Shown here: one piece after another, positions 25,530 to 34,814 of the stretch
Layout: the number at the start of each line of letters is the position of its first letter
Numbering within the stretch: position 1 is the first letter of the stretch
From: Bacillota bacterium
Lineage (GTDB): Bacteria; Bacillota; UBA4882; UBA8346
Reading direction: 5' to 3'
Assembly (NCBI GenBank): GCA_023429995.1
Contig: JAEZCE010000012.1
Span: 1-64,000, forward strand
DNA: 64,000 bases
Notes under the pieces: generated by a model
What the model was told of the DNA's origin: nothing
The model's input: only the letters and a program-made list of their open reading frames with translations
The model's database searches: none
Position numbers and translations under genes: made by a program

Positions 25530-26657
25530 TTAAAACTTTACTTGAAGCCGTAAGTCAATTTCCTTGCCGGTATCTGCGCCCTTGTAGTCGTCGCCCCAGA
25601 TATATTGAAATTGAAGTTCACTGGTAGAAAGAATCGGAACAATAGCGGCTACGATATTCCCATTTCGGATACCGGTGATTAGATTATCCGGAGTAAGAGT
25701 ATCTTTATAAGTTAAAAGCGGTTTATCCTCATCATCATTAATCATTCTACCAGCCCATACTTTGCTCTTACCAATATTCATACCAATTTCAGCATAAGTA
25801 CCCTTTAAAGCGTCGGCATCTGCACCATTTGTCGTCACAGTTGAAGAAACTTTTTCCACGCTCACCCAGAACCGATTGGTAACATAGGCCAGATCAATAA
25901 CTTCATTGGTGGTATAATTGTTGGCATTATAGAGTTTAGCGGTAGCATTAGCTTGTCGGTTATAACCCGTTCCGAGTCTTAACCCAGGGACAAGACCAAA
26001 GAAGTTTTTACCGGCATCAAGACGAAGACTATAAATGTATCCTTCATAAGTATACTCATCATTAGTAATATCCTTTTGATTGCCATCGGCAATTCCCACT
26101 CCGACCGTATACCTGTCTGCATCCATTTCATAAGAAATACCAACGCAGTTACCAATTTTAAACTTGCTGCCCAAGCCGGTATCCGCGAAATTGCAGTTTT
26201 TGGAAAGTCCCAGACGGAACGGTAATTTGGATAAAGCGCCGATTTGGAGCTCATCCCCTTTACCAAGTAATCCATCGTAGTAATAGTATCCGGAATCCAG
26301 TCGGGCTTGCTTACTACCACCATAAGTAGTAGTAGTGGTAATAACATCATCTGCAGTACCTACTGTGCCATCAGCACCGGCACCAACATATTTAGTAGTA
26401 CTAGTTATTGTACCATCGTTACTGGAATAATTTCTCCACTGAAATTCAGCGTTCACACCGTCATGATCACTGAAGGCATCTTTAAATGTCAGGGCTACCC
26501 GATCGAATTGGAATGTGGTCATACTGTCGTTAGGTCCCATAACATCCATATACCAGAACCTTAAGTTGCCACCCCAGGTAATGGTTCCCGCGAAAGCGAA
26601 AGAAGCCATAGTCAGCAGCATCACACCAACTAAAACCAAACTCAACAGTTTCTTCAA
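25530..26657 (-). CDS. Outer-membrane porin-like beta-barrel protein
   Basis: A 375-residue exported protein: signal peptide MKKLLSLVLVGVMLLTMASF with AFAG cleavage, then WGGNLRFWYMD and alternating hydrophobic/polar strands with many Tyr/Trp (FDRVALTFKDAF, NAEFQWRNYS, LRLGTGYNRQ), ending IDLRLQVKF. A C-terminal Phe after an amphipathic strand is the signal for outer-membrane insertion by the BAM machinery. A GADGTVGTADD loop near residue 93 could bind calcium. No SLH domain is present, in contrast to Negativicutes porins. GAGGGAGGAAATTC precedes the ATG. A cre-like operator lies 168 bp upstream, suggesting control by carbon source; sugar uptake is the inferred role. Confidence 0.75.
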   Translation of the reverse strand: MKKLLSLVLVGVMLLTMASFAFAGTITWGGNLRFWYMDVMGPNDSMTTFQFDRVALTFKDAFSDHDGVNAEFQWRNYSSNDGTITSTTKYVGAGADGTVGTADDVITTTTTYGGSKQARLDSGYYYYDGLLGKGDELQIGALSKLPFRLGLSKNCNFADTGLGSKFKIGNCVGISYEMDADRYTVGVGIADGNQKDITNDEYTYEGYIYSLRLDAGKNFFGLVPGLRLGTGYNRQANATAKLYNANNYTTNEVIDLAYVTNRFWVSVEKVSSTVTTNGADADALKGTYAEIGMNIGKSKVWAGRMINDDEDKPLLTYKDTLTPDNLITGIRNGNIVAAIVPILSTSELQFQYIWGDDYKGADTGKEIDLRLQVKF

Positions 26658-26824
26658 ATGAATTTCCTCCCTCTAATTAAAATTCCAAATGCAGACTAGA
26701 ACACCAACACCCAAATATTGTGCGCCACCACCTCCTTACAAATCAATTACCGGAGCTTGTGTTTTCGTGTTACCACAGCTCCAAGCAATCCTCAAATGAA
26801 ATACAAACATTACAAAAACAGGGA

Positions 26825-26838
26825 TGTAACCGCTTACA
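26825..26838. promoter_or_regulatory. cre-like / LacI-family operator upstream of the porin
   Basis: TGTAACCGCTTACA matches the catabolite-responsive element consensus TGWAANCGNTNWCA at every position and is nearly palindromic. It lies 168 bp before the porin start. A sister site with one difference is at 40902-40915. The binding protein could be CcpA or another LacI-family regulator, such as the one at 38934. Confidence 0.6.
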
Positions 26839-26849
26839 AACCGAAGTGT

Positions 26850-27260
26850 AATCATTTCAAATTAATCTTGATGAAGCCATTTTTTATTAAAATTTAGGAA
26901 TAGTATTTTTTAATATTTCATCCATAATAAAATGGATTAAAAAAGAACTTTGCCAAAGTTAACGCACTAGCGCAATATTTCTGCAGAAACGAAAACCGTA
27001 TCAATTGCAGCAACATATTGATTACGGTTTCATTATATAAAACCATTCTCAAAAAAACCGCTCAGTTCTTGTCATTATTTCACTATTCTATGTATATTTT
27101 GACCAAGCCCGTTACCAGGTTATTTGCTATTCGTTATTAAAACCGGGTATAGTTCAAAATAGACCAAAATTTCAGGCTATTCTCCCCTCTCCATGAACAG
27201 ACTTTCAGAAAAAGCTTCATTTGGAGAAGGGAACGGGGGTGAGGTCATTTTTTTAGGCAG
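26850..27260. other. Non-coding spacer with inverted repeat and REP-like remnant
   Basis: No gene is supported in this gap. It holds an inverted repeat with AACCGTA...TACGGTT arms at about 26994-27029, and near 27184-27255 a degenerate repeat (CTCCCCTCTCCATG opposite TTTGGAGAAGGGAACGGGG followed by GTGAGGTC), which shares its GGGGTGAGGTC end with the repeat at 1-143. Confidence 0.4.
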
Positions 27261-27290
27261 TTTAATCACATTCAGGCCAACATAAATTAA

Positions 27291-27329
27291 AAGGCTGCTG
27301 CAAACTTACTTTTAGTTTTGCAACAGCCC
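27291..27329 (-). terminator. Intrinsic terminator of the pectin-sugar transporter operon
   Basis: Read on the minus strand, GGCTGTTGCAAAAC pairs with GTTTGCAGCAGCC, followed by TTTTAATTT. It lies 33 bp behind the binding-protein gene. The stem sequence equals the terminal repeat of the element at 43180-43294, so the terminator may derive from such an element. Confidence 0.75.
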
Positions 27330-27361
27330 CATTGGTTTATTCAAACATCGGGTAAGTAATC

Positions 27362-28816
27362 TTATTTCCTGGTATTCAACTCTTTCAACATCTGAGCGCC
27401 GTTAATGCTCTTGAAGTAAGCTTCATATTCTTTGAAACCGTCTTCAACCGATACATTACCGATAATCATTTTTAAAGCCAGTTCCTGGCGTTTTTTGATC
27501 AGCGAGGGACCGACATTATCATAAATAGCTGATGCGCCGGCCGGAATAACATATTTAGGCCCGGTATACTTGCTGATTTCTTTGACGACCATTTTATTGT
27601 AAACTCCGGTCAATTCCGAGTTGGCGAATTTTCCTTCGAAGTTCATATCATCAAAATCAACGAATTGTTTTAGTAAATCGCTTTGATCCTCCCTCATCCC
27701 GGCGCTTAGAGCGGCTGGAGTCGCTTTGATGATCCCATTTTCCACCACATAATGTTTCCCGGGAAGTCCAAAACGGTAAGCCTTAATGCCATCGGCGGTA
27801 CCAACCATCCAGGCGATCAAATTGACGGCGGCTTGGGGATTTTTCGATTTCGCACTCACTGCGAAAGCATCTTGTGTGCCTTCATTTAAAGTTCCAATAT
27901 GACCCTTCGGCCCTCTCAAGCCGAAAATGGGCATTAAATCCGGTTTGGCATTCGGGTCCAGCCTGCCAATTTCACTGTAATAATAGAAGAAACGGTTATC
28001 ATAATCAAAATTGGCTGCAGCTCTTCCGGAAATTAAATTATTACGCAGGGTAGTGTTATCGCAAGTAGGGAATTCCCTGTCGAGAATGCCGTCTTTATAT
28101 AAACGGTTAACATACTTCAGACACTCCCGCATTTCCGGACTGTTAAAATTATCAACGTATTTGCCCTTTTTATTTTTACTAATCTCATCATAAGTGCCGA
28201 ATGTATTATAAAAGAAAGGCAGGTTATCCAAAAATTTCGAAAAAGAGAACGGAATAGTCTCTTTGATCTTCTTCATCTCAGTATAAAACTCTTCCGTTGT
28301 CGGCGTACTGGAAAGTTTCACACCATATTTATTGGCGATATCCTTGCGAAGCCAGATTATTTTTTCCGATTCTTTGGCCCGCGGCACTGCAAAGATTTTG
28401 CCATTGGACTTCATATAATCAAAATACTTTACCGGAATTTGTTTATATAATTTGGATCTTTTTACATACCGATCGATATCCGCAGCATAGCCTTTAACGG
28501 CATATCCGGGCACATTGGCCATAGCCTTAGTGACTTGGTAGACATCGGGAAAATCGCCCGAAGCCAACAGTACCGGAAGCTTATCTGCATAACTGTTCAG
28601 CGGGATATAAATCATTTTAATAACAATATTATTTTGCTTCTCCATATACTTTTTAACTTCTTCCTGCAATGCAGGATCAGCAGCCATGCCCCATGTAGGC
28701 AGACACACGGTTAAAGTAACCGGTTTCTTGGCTGAAAAGCCGACCACACTTGCAAAGCAAAAAACCAACATGCAAACTAAAACTAATGATATAGCCTTTC
28801 TGGCTTTCAACATCAT
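27362..28816 (-). CDS. ABC transporter solute-binding protein (pectin oligosaccharide, LplA/YtcQ-like)
   Basis: An exported family-1 solute-binding protein of about 484 residues. The start is chosen behind an AAGGGGG site (ATG 28816 or 28813); a signal peptide follows (KAISLVLVCMLVFCFASVVG). It shows LLASGDFPDVYQVTKAMANV near the N-terminus, AVPRAKESEKIIWLRKDIAN and NEGTQDAFAVSAKSKNPQAA, as in the large LplA/YtcQ-type binding proteins for polysaccharide fragments. Last gene behind the two permeases. Linked GH105 and GH28 genes point to oligogalacturonides or rhamnogalacturonides as ligand; this is inferred. Confidence 0.8.
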   Translation of the reverse strand: MMLKARKAISLVLVCMLVFCFASVVGFSAKKPVTLTVCLPTWGMAADPALQEEVKKYMEKQNNIVIKMIYIPLNSYADKLPVLLASGDFPDVYQVTKAMANVPGYAVKGYAADIDRYVKRSKLYKQIPVKYFDYMKSNGKIFAVPRAKESEKIIWLRKDIANKYGVKLSSTPTTEEFYTEMKKIKETIPFSFSKFLDNLPFFYNTFGTYDEISKNKKGKYVDNFNSPEMRECLKYVNRLYKDGILDREFPTCDNTTLRNNLISGRAAANFDYDNRFFYYYSEIGRLDPNAKPDLMPIFGLRGPKGHIGTLNEGTQDAFAVSAKSKNPQAAVNLIAWMVGTADGIKAYRFGLPGKHYVVENGIIKATPAALSAGMREDQSDLLKQFVDFDDMNFEGKFANSELTGVYNKMVVKEISKYTGPKYVIPAGASAIYDNVGPSLIKKRQELALKMIIGNVSVEDGFKEYEAYFKSINGAQMLKELNTRK

Positions 28817-28901
28817 GCAATCCCCCTTTATATTTTCAAAATCCAAGCCGACAATTTTTTAAGTCAACCATCATCTCCTTCCCAAACCGGTTGGCTGATA
28901 T

Positions 28902-29765
28902 TTATCCCTTGATTGAACCCAGCATAATCCCGGAAATAAAATACCGTTGGATAAATGGATAAAACACCAAAACAGGCAACATCGCCAAAACCATAACCGC
29001 CATTTTAAAGTTGGAATAAACCCGGTTTGTACCGCTCTGAACGGAAGAGCTATCAAAGATCAACTGCCGTAAAAGAACCTGGATCGTATTTTTAGCGCTG
29101 TCATTAATGAACATTACCACGTTTAGGTACTGGTTCCAATAAAATACCACATAAAATAGGGTAAGCGCGGCAATGATCGGAATCGATACCGGGATAACGA
29201 TTCTAAACAAAATTCCCAGCTCAGAACAACCATCTAGCCGGGCGGACTCGATCAAACCTTCGGGAATTGAAATCAGGTAATTCTTCATTAATATCAAGTT
29301 ATACGTTTGGATTAAGACCGGAATAAACAAGGAAGCATAAGAATCGATAAGCCCTAAATTTCTGACCACAATATAAAAAGGAATCACCCCGGCGTTAAAA
29401 ACCATGGTCACAAAGATAAATCCCATGAAAAATTTACGCCCAATCAAATCTTTTTGAGCCAACGCATAGCCGGTAAACAGGGTCAACAACATGGACAAAA
29501 CAGTACCTACCACCGCGATCATCATCGAATTGTAAAAACCCTTCATATAACCGCTTTGAAAAACGGTTATGTAACAGCTCAAGCTGAAAGATTTCGGAAA
29601 CATAACAAAATTACCCTGGATAACCTGGGCATCCGGGGCCACCGAAGTTGCTAAAGCCATCCACAAAGGGAAAAGCACCGCCAATGCCATGAAAAAACAT
29701 ATCGCATAATTAAATATTAAAAAAACTTTACGGCTCATGCTCATTCGATATACCATTTTCCACAC
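28902..29765 (-). CDS. Sugar ABC transporter permease (LplC/YtcP-like)
   Basis: A 287-residue inner-membrane protein with six predicted helices. FPLWMALATSVAPDAQV after helix 1 and the EAA loop SARLDGCSELGILFRIVIP mark it as the MalG-side subunit of the CUT1 subclass used with LplA-type binding proteins; the end RYFISGIMLGSIKG is the typical GxxxGAVKG-like tail. It starts 13 bp behind its partner permease. No ATPase is encoded here; such systems commonly use a shared MsmX-type ATPase encoded elsewhere. Confidence 0.85.
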   Translation of the reverse strand: MWKMVYRMSMSRKVFLIFNYAICFFMALAVLFPLWMALATSVAPDAQVIQGNFVMFPKSFSLSCYITVFQSGYMKGFYNSMMIAVVGTVLSMLLTLFTGYALAQKDLIGRKFFMGFIFVTMVFNAGVIPFYIVVRNLGLIDSYASLFIPVLIQTYNLILMKNYLISIPEGLIESARLDGCSELGILFRIVIPVSIPIIAALTLFYVVFYWNQYLNVVMFINDSAKNTIQVLLRQLIFDSSSVQSGTNRVYSNFKMAVMVLAMLPVLVFYPFIQRYFISGIMLGSIKG

Positions 29766-29778
29766 CTCATCTCTTCCC

Positions 29779-30711
29779 TCATAAAATGCTTTCTTTTAAA
29801 AACTTTTTACTTAAACTGTTGGTGCCGAAAACCAGCAACAAACTCACCAGTGAAGTAAACAAACCAATGGTGGCGGCATAGCCGATGTTGCCGTTTTGAA
29901 GTCCTTCGGTAAAGGAGTAAGTATTCAAGACATCCGATACTTCATATACGGCCGGTCCGTACATAACCAAAACCTGTTCAAAAAGTCTCAGAATATTGGC
30001 TACTTGCAGTAACAGCACGACTGCAACCGTACTCCGGAGGCAAGGCATGGTGATATGCCATAACCGACCCCAATATCCGGCGCCGTCAACCGAAGCCGCA
30101 TCATATAATTCGAGGTCAACCGTTGACAAGGTTGCAATATAAATAACCGTCCCATAACCGACATCTTTCCAAATATGGGATGTGGTCAGAATCGCCCGGA
30201 ACCATTTTGGGGAAACCATGAAGTAAATCGGTTCACCGCCTAAAGCCTTAATGACTTCATTAATAATTCCCGAACCGGGGGAAAGAATCATTACAAAAAG
30301 ACTACCGACCACCGCCCAGGAAAAAAAGTGGGGAATGTATACGATGAATTGAATGCCCCGCTTGAGTTTGGCGCTACGGAATTCATTAATCAATAATGAG
30401 AGAATAATCGGCAAGGGGAAATAAAATATCAGGTAATAGGCACTGATAATCAGCGTATTTTTTAAAGCCCGCCAAAAGTCCGGCGACAGGAATAAACGCT
30501 TAAAATTATCCATTCCGACAAATGATACATTTGCGCTAAGGCCCGCATTGGTAAAAGCCAAGTAAGAGCCGATCATCGGCAAATAGCTGAAAATAACATA
30601 CCAGAGGACACCAGGCAACAATAATAACAGCACCCACTTTTGCTGATTAAACCGGGCCCGAAATTTGGACTGGGGTTGAAGTTTAGGGGCGCCTACTTCC
30701 ACTGAATTCAT
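29779..30711 (-). CDS. Sugar ABC transporter permease (LplB/YteP-like)
   Basis: A 310-residue inner-membrane protein. ATG 30711 is preferred because AAGGGAG precedes it; the frame could be extended to 30744. The cytosolic N-terminus is followed by WVLLLLLPGVLWYVIFSYLP (helix 1), FVGMDNFKRLFLSPDFWRAL, typical of LplB/YteP, and the EAA loop DAASVDGAGYWGRLWHITMP. Partner of the next permease and the binding protein at 27362. A 225-bp gap with a hairpin separates it from the GH105 gene upstream. Confidence 0.85.
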   Translation of the reverse strand: MNSVEVGAPKLQPQSKFRARFNQQKWVLLLLLPGVLWYVIFSYLPMIGSYLAFTNAGLSANVSFVGMDNFKRLFLSPDFWRALKNTLIISAYYLIFYFPLPIILSLLINEFRSAKLKRGIQFIVYIPHFFSWAVVGSLFVMILSPGSGIINEVIKALGGEPIYFMVSPKWFRAILTTSHIWKDVGYGTVIYIATLSTVDLELYDAASVDGAGYWGRLWHITMPCLRSTVAVVLLLQVANILRLFEQVLVMYGPAVYEVSDVLNTYSFTEGLQNGNIGYAATIGLFTSLVSLLLVFGTNSLSKKFLKESIL

Positions 30712-30884
30712 CAACACGATCACTCCCTTGTATAGTAAAAGCAAGATTCCTCAGTATCATTCACGATTCATAAACTGAATCATCATTGATTCACCGCAAA
30801 GCTTTTAATTTGTTTCACCGCTTAAAACCGTCCTAGTAAAACATTCTCTAAACAACTACTCAATAATTGTGAACGTTTTACTTA

Positions 30885-30939
30885 AGTAGAGCGTATCTTC
30901 CCCATTTCTGATTGCCATTTATTTACGATACGCTCTACT
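30885..30939. repeat. Inverted repeat between GH105 and permease genes
   Basis: AGTAGAGCGTATC and GATACGCTCTACT form a 13-bp perfect inverted repeat with a 29-nt spacer. It overlaps the GH105 stop codon. It has no T-run on the minus strand; it may attenuate or process the transcript between enzyme and transporter genes, or be a protein-binding site. Confidence 0.6.
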
Positions 30940-32026
30940 AGAGCATTTCCCGTTCAACACTTGCCATCACAAAGGGAGCCAACCCTTTTAAATCATTGGC
31001 GGTGATTTTTTCACCAACATAATATTGATAAGAACCATCCCGGTATGGCTTTCCGCCCAGGCCCGCAACACTGCAAATATTTCCCAGGCTGACACCACCC
31101 GGGGCGTCAATCTTCACAAAATGTTGAATCATCCCGTTAAAAGCCTTTTCAGCCGTGGCAACAAAATCTTTCTCAAGGTAATTCATTCGCGCCCCTTTAA
31201 ACATGGCGTAAGTAAACATAGCCGAAGCTGATGCTTCTAAATAATTACCCTCCCGGCTTCCTTGATCCAAAACCTGGCGCCACAAACCGGTGGTTTCATC
31301 TTGAACCTCGGAAACAGCAACCATCGCTCGGCGAAATATTCCAATCACTTCACCCCGTTTGGGATGATCGAGGGGCAGATAATCCAAAATATCGACGATT
31401 GCCATTGTGAACCAACCCATGGCCCGGCCCCAAAAGTGAGGAGAACAACCGCTGACAGGGTTTGCCCATTTTTGGCTTTTACTTTCATCCCAGGCATGAT
31501 ATAACAGTCCTGAAATCGGATCCCGGGTATGTTTTTCCATGAGCAGAATTTGGTTCGTTGTTTCATCGAAAAGCGCCGGCTCATGAAAAACCTGACCGTA
31601 TTCGGCTAAAAACGGGGAAGCCATCCACAGTCCATCCAGCCACATTTGATAGGGATATATTTTTTTGTGCCAAAAGCCGCCGTCAATGGTTCGGGGATGG
31701 CTTTTCATCTGCAGGCGCAAAAGATGAAGCGCTTTCAAATATTTCTCCTCCCCGGTTTGGCGGTGCAGAAGGAAAAGAACTCTGCCGGTATTGATTTGAT
31801 CCAAATTATATTCCTCAAGAGTGTAACCTTTTATCTTGCCATCCGGCTGAATCATTGGATCCATGCTCTTCTTGATAAAATCCAGGTATTGATCGGTCCC
31901 CGTTTTTAACCAGACCCGTTCCATCGCTTTTAAAATACATCCTGTTTCATAGTGCCAGACTTGAAACGGCTCACATGTTCGAATAACCGTATCGGTTGTT
32001 CGGACTGACCAATCAGGGGTGCTCAC
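30938..32026 (-). CDS. GH105 unsaturated rhamnogalacturonyl/glucuronyl hydrolase
   Basis: A 362-residue cytosolic (alpha/alpha)6-barrel enzyme, YteR/YesR type. The motif YPYQMWLDGLWMASPFLAEY holds the catalytic Asp of the family, and SPHFWGRAMGWFTMAIVDIL and GNYLEASASAMFTYAMFKGA are also family marks. GH105 enzymes hydrate the unsaturated uronic acid at the end of pectin-lyase products and release it. GTG start at 32026 with AAGGAAG upstream; no signal peptide, so it acts on imported oligosaccharides. It follows GH28 in the same operon. Confidence 0.9.
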   Translation of the reverse strand: MSTPDWSVRTTDTVIRTCEPFQVWHYETGCILKAMERVWLKTGTDQYLDFIKKSMDPMIQPDGKIKGYTLEEYNLDQINTGRVLFLLHRQTGEEKYLKALHLLRLQMKSHPRTIDGGFWHKKIYPYQMWLDGLWMASPFLAEYGQVFHEPALFDETTNQILLMEKHTRDPISGLLYHAWDESKSQKWANPVSGCSPHFWGRAMGWFTMAIVDILDYLPLDHPKRGEVIGIFRRAMVAVSEVQDETTGLWRQVLDQGSREGNYLEASASAMFTYAMFKGARMNYLEKDFVATAEKAFNGMIQHFVKIDAPGGVSLGNICSVAGLGGKPYRDGSYQYYVGEKITANDLKGLAPFVMASVEREML

Positions 32027-32114
32027 AGGGCAACACTTCCTTGTCTAGAAAATTAATATGATATCCCAAACCAATTTCGCGAACTTATGAAATAGTACAG
32101 GAAATATATTCTCT

Positions 32115-33617
32115 TTAAAAATGAAAAGCTTCACTCTGGGCGCCATCCGTTAATTTAATTTGCTCTTCCTGAATGAAACGGCTGTTACCAATGATCTCAA
32201 TTCGTTGAGTCTGCTGGCCGCCCAGTTCGATGAAAGTTTCCACTTCTTTTTCAATCTTGCAACCATGAATCAAGGCTCCGATTACCTGATCCAAACGTAT
32301 CACGGGCTGAGCTTTGTCCATAGGTTCCGCCGAGCATCTTGTCAATTCCAGGTTCTCGGTTTTTTGAATGAAAAACGCCGGACCCTTGTTTCCCGTGATG
32401 TGAACATTGTTGATATAAATGTTTTTCGTATTACAGCAAAACATACCTTCCTGTTTCATGGGATTCAGATAATCCATCATAGCAGGGATTCCTGGGATTG
32501 CATTTTCCGCCATCGTCATAAACACATTATCAAAGGAGATTTCCGATATCGGCATCTCCGGTAAACCATATATAAAACCGGCGGAGGCATTCACTGCCGT
32601 TGCGGTAATATTACTGAAATGGATTCTCCGGTAAACGGGAGTCGTTTCGTTAACCGGGTAAGGTTCCTTATCCCAAACGGCCCTTTCGGCGCCTCCTTCT
32701 CCACATTGATAAAACATGTAAAGGGCAAAGGGACAAATCACATTTTTCATAATCAGATTGTCGGCCCGGATGTCTTCGACAACTCCACCCCGGCCCCGCC
32801 TTGACTTAATCCGAATTCCACGATCCGTGCCTTCAAAAACGCAATTGCTAATCACAACATTGCGAATATCGCCGCTCATTTCACTGCCAATGACTACCCC
32901 GCCATGGCCATGAATCATCGTGCAATTGGATATCGTTATATTTTCACAAGGCACCTTGTTGAGAATCTTTTCCGATCCCGATTTAAGCGTGATACAATCA
33001 TCGCCCACATCGAGGTGACAATTGGATATATGCACATTTTGGCAAGATTCGGGATTGATTCCATCTGTATTGGGAGAGTCTGGCGGATTCTTAATCATCA
33101 CTTGATGAATGATTACATCTTGACAACGGATAGGATTCAATGTCCAACTGGGCGAATTTACAAAAGAGACGCCTTCGATTTTGATATGGCGACTATCCTC
33201 AAAGCTCAATAACCGCGGTCTTGGATATTCAAGCTGTTTAGCGCGGAAAAGTCGCCACCAATAATCACCTTGACCATCAAATACTCCTTGCCCGGAGATA
33301 ACGATATTTCGCAGACCGGAACCAAAAATCTGCGGGCAATATACCTGGCGTTCAACCCCTTCCCATCTGGAGTCAATGACGGGGTAATCTTCTTTATTGG
33401 AACTGAAAAGAACGCGAGCGCCTGTATCAAGGTGCAACGATACATTGCTTTTCAGATGGATCGGTCCGGTTAAAAATATTCCGCTTGGAATATATACTGT
33501 TCCACCTCCTGCGGCCGCACAGGCATTAATAACCTTATTGAAAGAATCCGTGCATAACTTGGAACCATCCGGAACTGCGCCAAAATCAGCAATGTTAAAC
33601 ATGGTAGTATGTATCAT
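32115..33617 (-). CDS. GH28 polygalacturonase-family enzyme
   Basis: A 500-residue right-handed beta-helix glycosidase without signal peptide. The N-terminus FNIADFGAVPDGSKLCTDSF is the usual GH28 entry. All catalytic motifs are intact: NTDGINPE, GDDCITLKSG, GHGGVVIGSE, and RGIRIKSRRGRGG. The lack of a signal suggests an exo-acting enzyme that trims imported galacturonides inside the cell. First gene of the operon, divergent from the AraC regulator at 33885, with which it shares a 267-bp promoter region. Confidence 0.92.
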   Translation of the reverse strand: MIHTTMFNIADFGAVPDGSKLCTDSFNKVINACAAAGGGTVYIPSGIFLTGPIHLKSNVSLHLDTGARVLFSSNKEDYPVIDSRWEGVERQVYCPQIFGSGLRNIVISGQGVFDGQGDYWWRLFRAKQLEYPRPRLLSFEDSRHIKIEGVSFVNSPSWTLNPIRCQDVIIHQVMIKNPPDSPNTDGINPESCQNVHISNCHLDVGDDCITLKSGSEKILNKVPCENITISNCTMIHGHGGVVIGSEMSGDIRNVVISNCVFEGTDRGIRIKSRRGRGGVVEDIRADNLIMKNVICPFALYMFYQCGEGGAERAVWDKEPYPVNETTPVYRRIHFSNITATAVNASAGFIYGLPEMPISEISFDNVFMTMAENAIPGIPAMMDYLNPMKQEGMFCCNTKNIYINNVHITGNKGPAFFIQKTENLELTRCSAEPMDKAQPVIRLDQVIGALIHGCKIEKEVETFIELGGQQTQRIEIIGNSRFIQEEQIKLTDGAQSEAFHF

Positions 33618-33884
33618 GGACGTTTCGCTTTCTTTATTTTTCCTTCACTACCATGTTACTAAAATGCAACATATAAATCTGTGCATTTCTTGCCGTATTT
33701 TAAAAAACCTAACATGTTTTGCTCATTTATTTTACCTTCGTCGTCTCCTGGTCATTAAATTTCTCTTTTTGTCCATGGTCAGCTTTATCATATTACAATT
33801 TTCGTAACCCCCCTGTGAATGGTTAGCAATTAATTCCTGAGAAATTGGGTACTATCTTGATGAAATTTATGTTAGAATATTTTT

Positions 33885-34742
33885 ATGGGGACGGAACTGA
33901 AAGATATCTATAATGATTTTCAAAACGACACCAACATTTTTTATCTTTGCTATAAAAATGCGGTCGGGCATTATACCATGCCCTCCAATCATTTCCACGA
34001 TCGCTTTGAAATCTTTTATTTACTGACCGGTGAAAGATATTATTTCATTAAAGACCGCACTTTTTTCATTAAAAAGGGCGATTTGGTATTAATCAATAAT
34101 TACGATTTACATAAAACCATCGATACGGGCGTTCCAAATCACGAACGAATCCTCATTAAATTCAGTCAAGAATTTATCAGCACTTCCGACAGCCATGTCG
34201 ACGAAATTATGAAATCCCTTTTTAGCTTCAATTTAATTCATTTCTCCATTAAGGCTCAGTCTATGGTGGAAGACATTCTGCAAAAAATGTTTCAAGAAGT
34301 GGATGCCAAAAAAACCGGTTTTGAAATTTCACTGCAGTCTTTGCTCATGCAACTGCTGGTTTTTTCCGTCCGTTACGTGGAAGATAATCCAACTCATATC
34401 CCGGAACACCCGACTCCCATTCACCAAAAAGTATCTGAAATAGTTCAATACATTAATCAACATTATGCAGAACAAATTTCCCTTTCTTCCATCTCCAAAC
34501 TGTTTTTTGTAAGCCCCTATTACCTGAGCCGGGCCTTTAACAAAGTCACCGGTTTCACCTTCGTTGAATATTTAAATAATGTCCGGATCAAGGAAGCCCA
34601 AAAATTGTTAAGGGAAACCCGATTGAGTGCTTCATCCATTTCCGAAAAAGTAGGTTTTGGCAGTATCGCCCATTTTGGTAGGGTATTCAAGTCAATTACC
34701 AATCAATCTCCATTACATTACAGAAAAATTAGCCGCTTATGA
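33885..34742 (+). CDS. AraC-family regulator of the pectin locus
   Basis: A 285-residue transcription factor. The N-terminal cupin (SNHFHDRFEIFYLLTGERYY, GDLVLINNYDLHK) is the likely sugar sensor. The C-terminal two-helix-turn-helix AraC domain covers residues about 185-280: ISLSSISKLFFVSPYYLSRA, then FNKVTGFTFVEYLNNVRI and VGFGSIAHFGRVFKSITNQS. It is divergent from the GH28-GH105 operon and most likely activates it in response to a pectin fragment; that is inference from position. Confidence 0.88.
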   Translation: MGTELKDIYNDFQNDTNIFYLCYKNAVGHYTMPSNHFHDRFEIFYLLTGERYYFIKDRTFFIKKGDLVLINNYDLHKTIDTGVPNHERILIKFSQEFISTSDSHVDEIMKSLFSFNLIHFSIKAQSMVEDILQKMFQEVDAKKTGFEISLQSLLMQLLVFSVRYVEDNPTHIPEHPTPIHQKVSEIVQYINQHYAEQISLSSISKLFFVSPYYLSRAFNKVTGFTFVEYLNNVRIKEAQKLLRETRLSASSISEKVGFGSIAHFGRVFKSITNQSPLHYRKISRL

Positions 34743-34751
34743 ATGATCAAG

Positions 34752-34785
34752 AAAAGCTGACTCATAAGTTCTGAGCCAGCTTTTT
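34752..34785. terminator. Bidirectional intrinsic terminator
   Basis: AAAAGCTGACTCA and TGAGCCAGCTTTTT form a stem with one mismatch and a 7-nt loop, with T-tracts on both strands. It lies between the convergent araC-type gene and kdgK. Confidence 0.85.
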
Positions 34786-34814
34786 AGTCCGCCGGATACC
34801 CTTTTTTCACCGGA

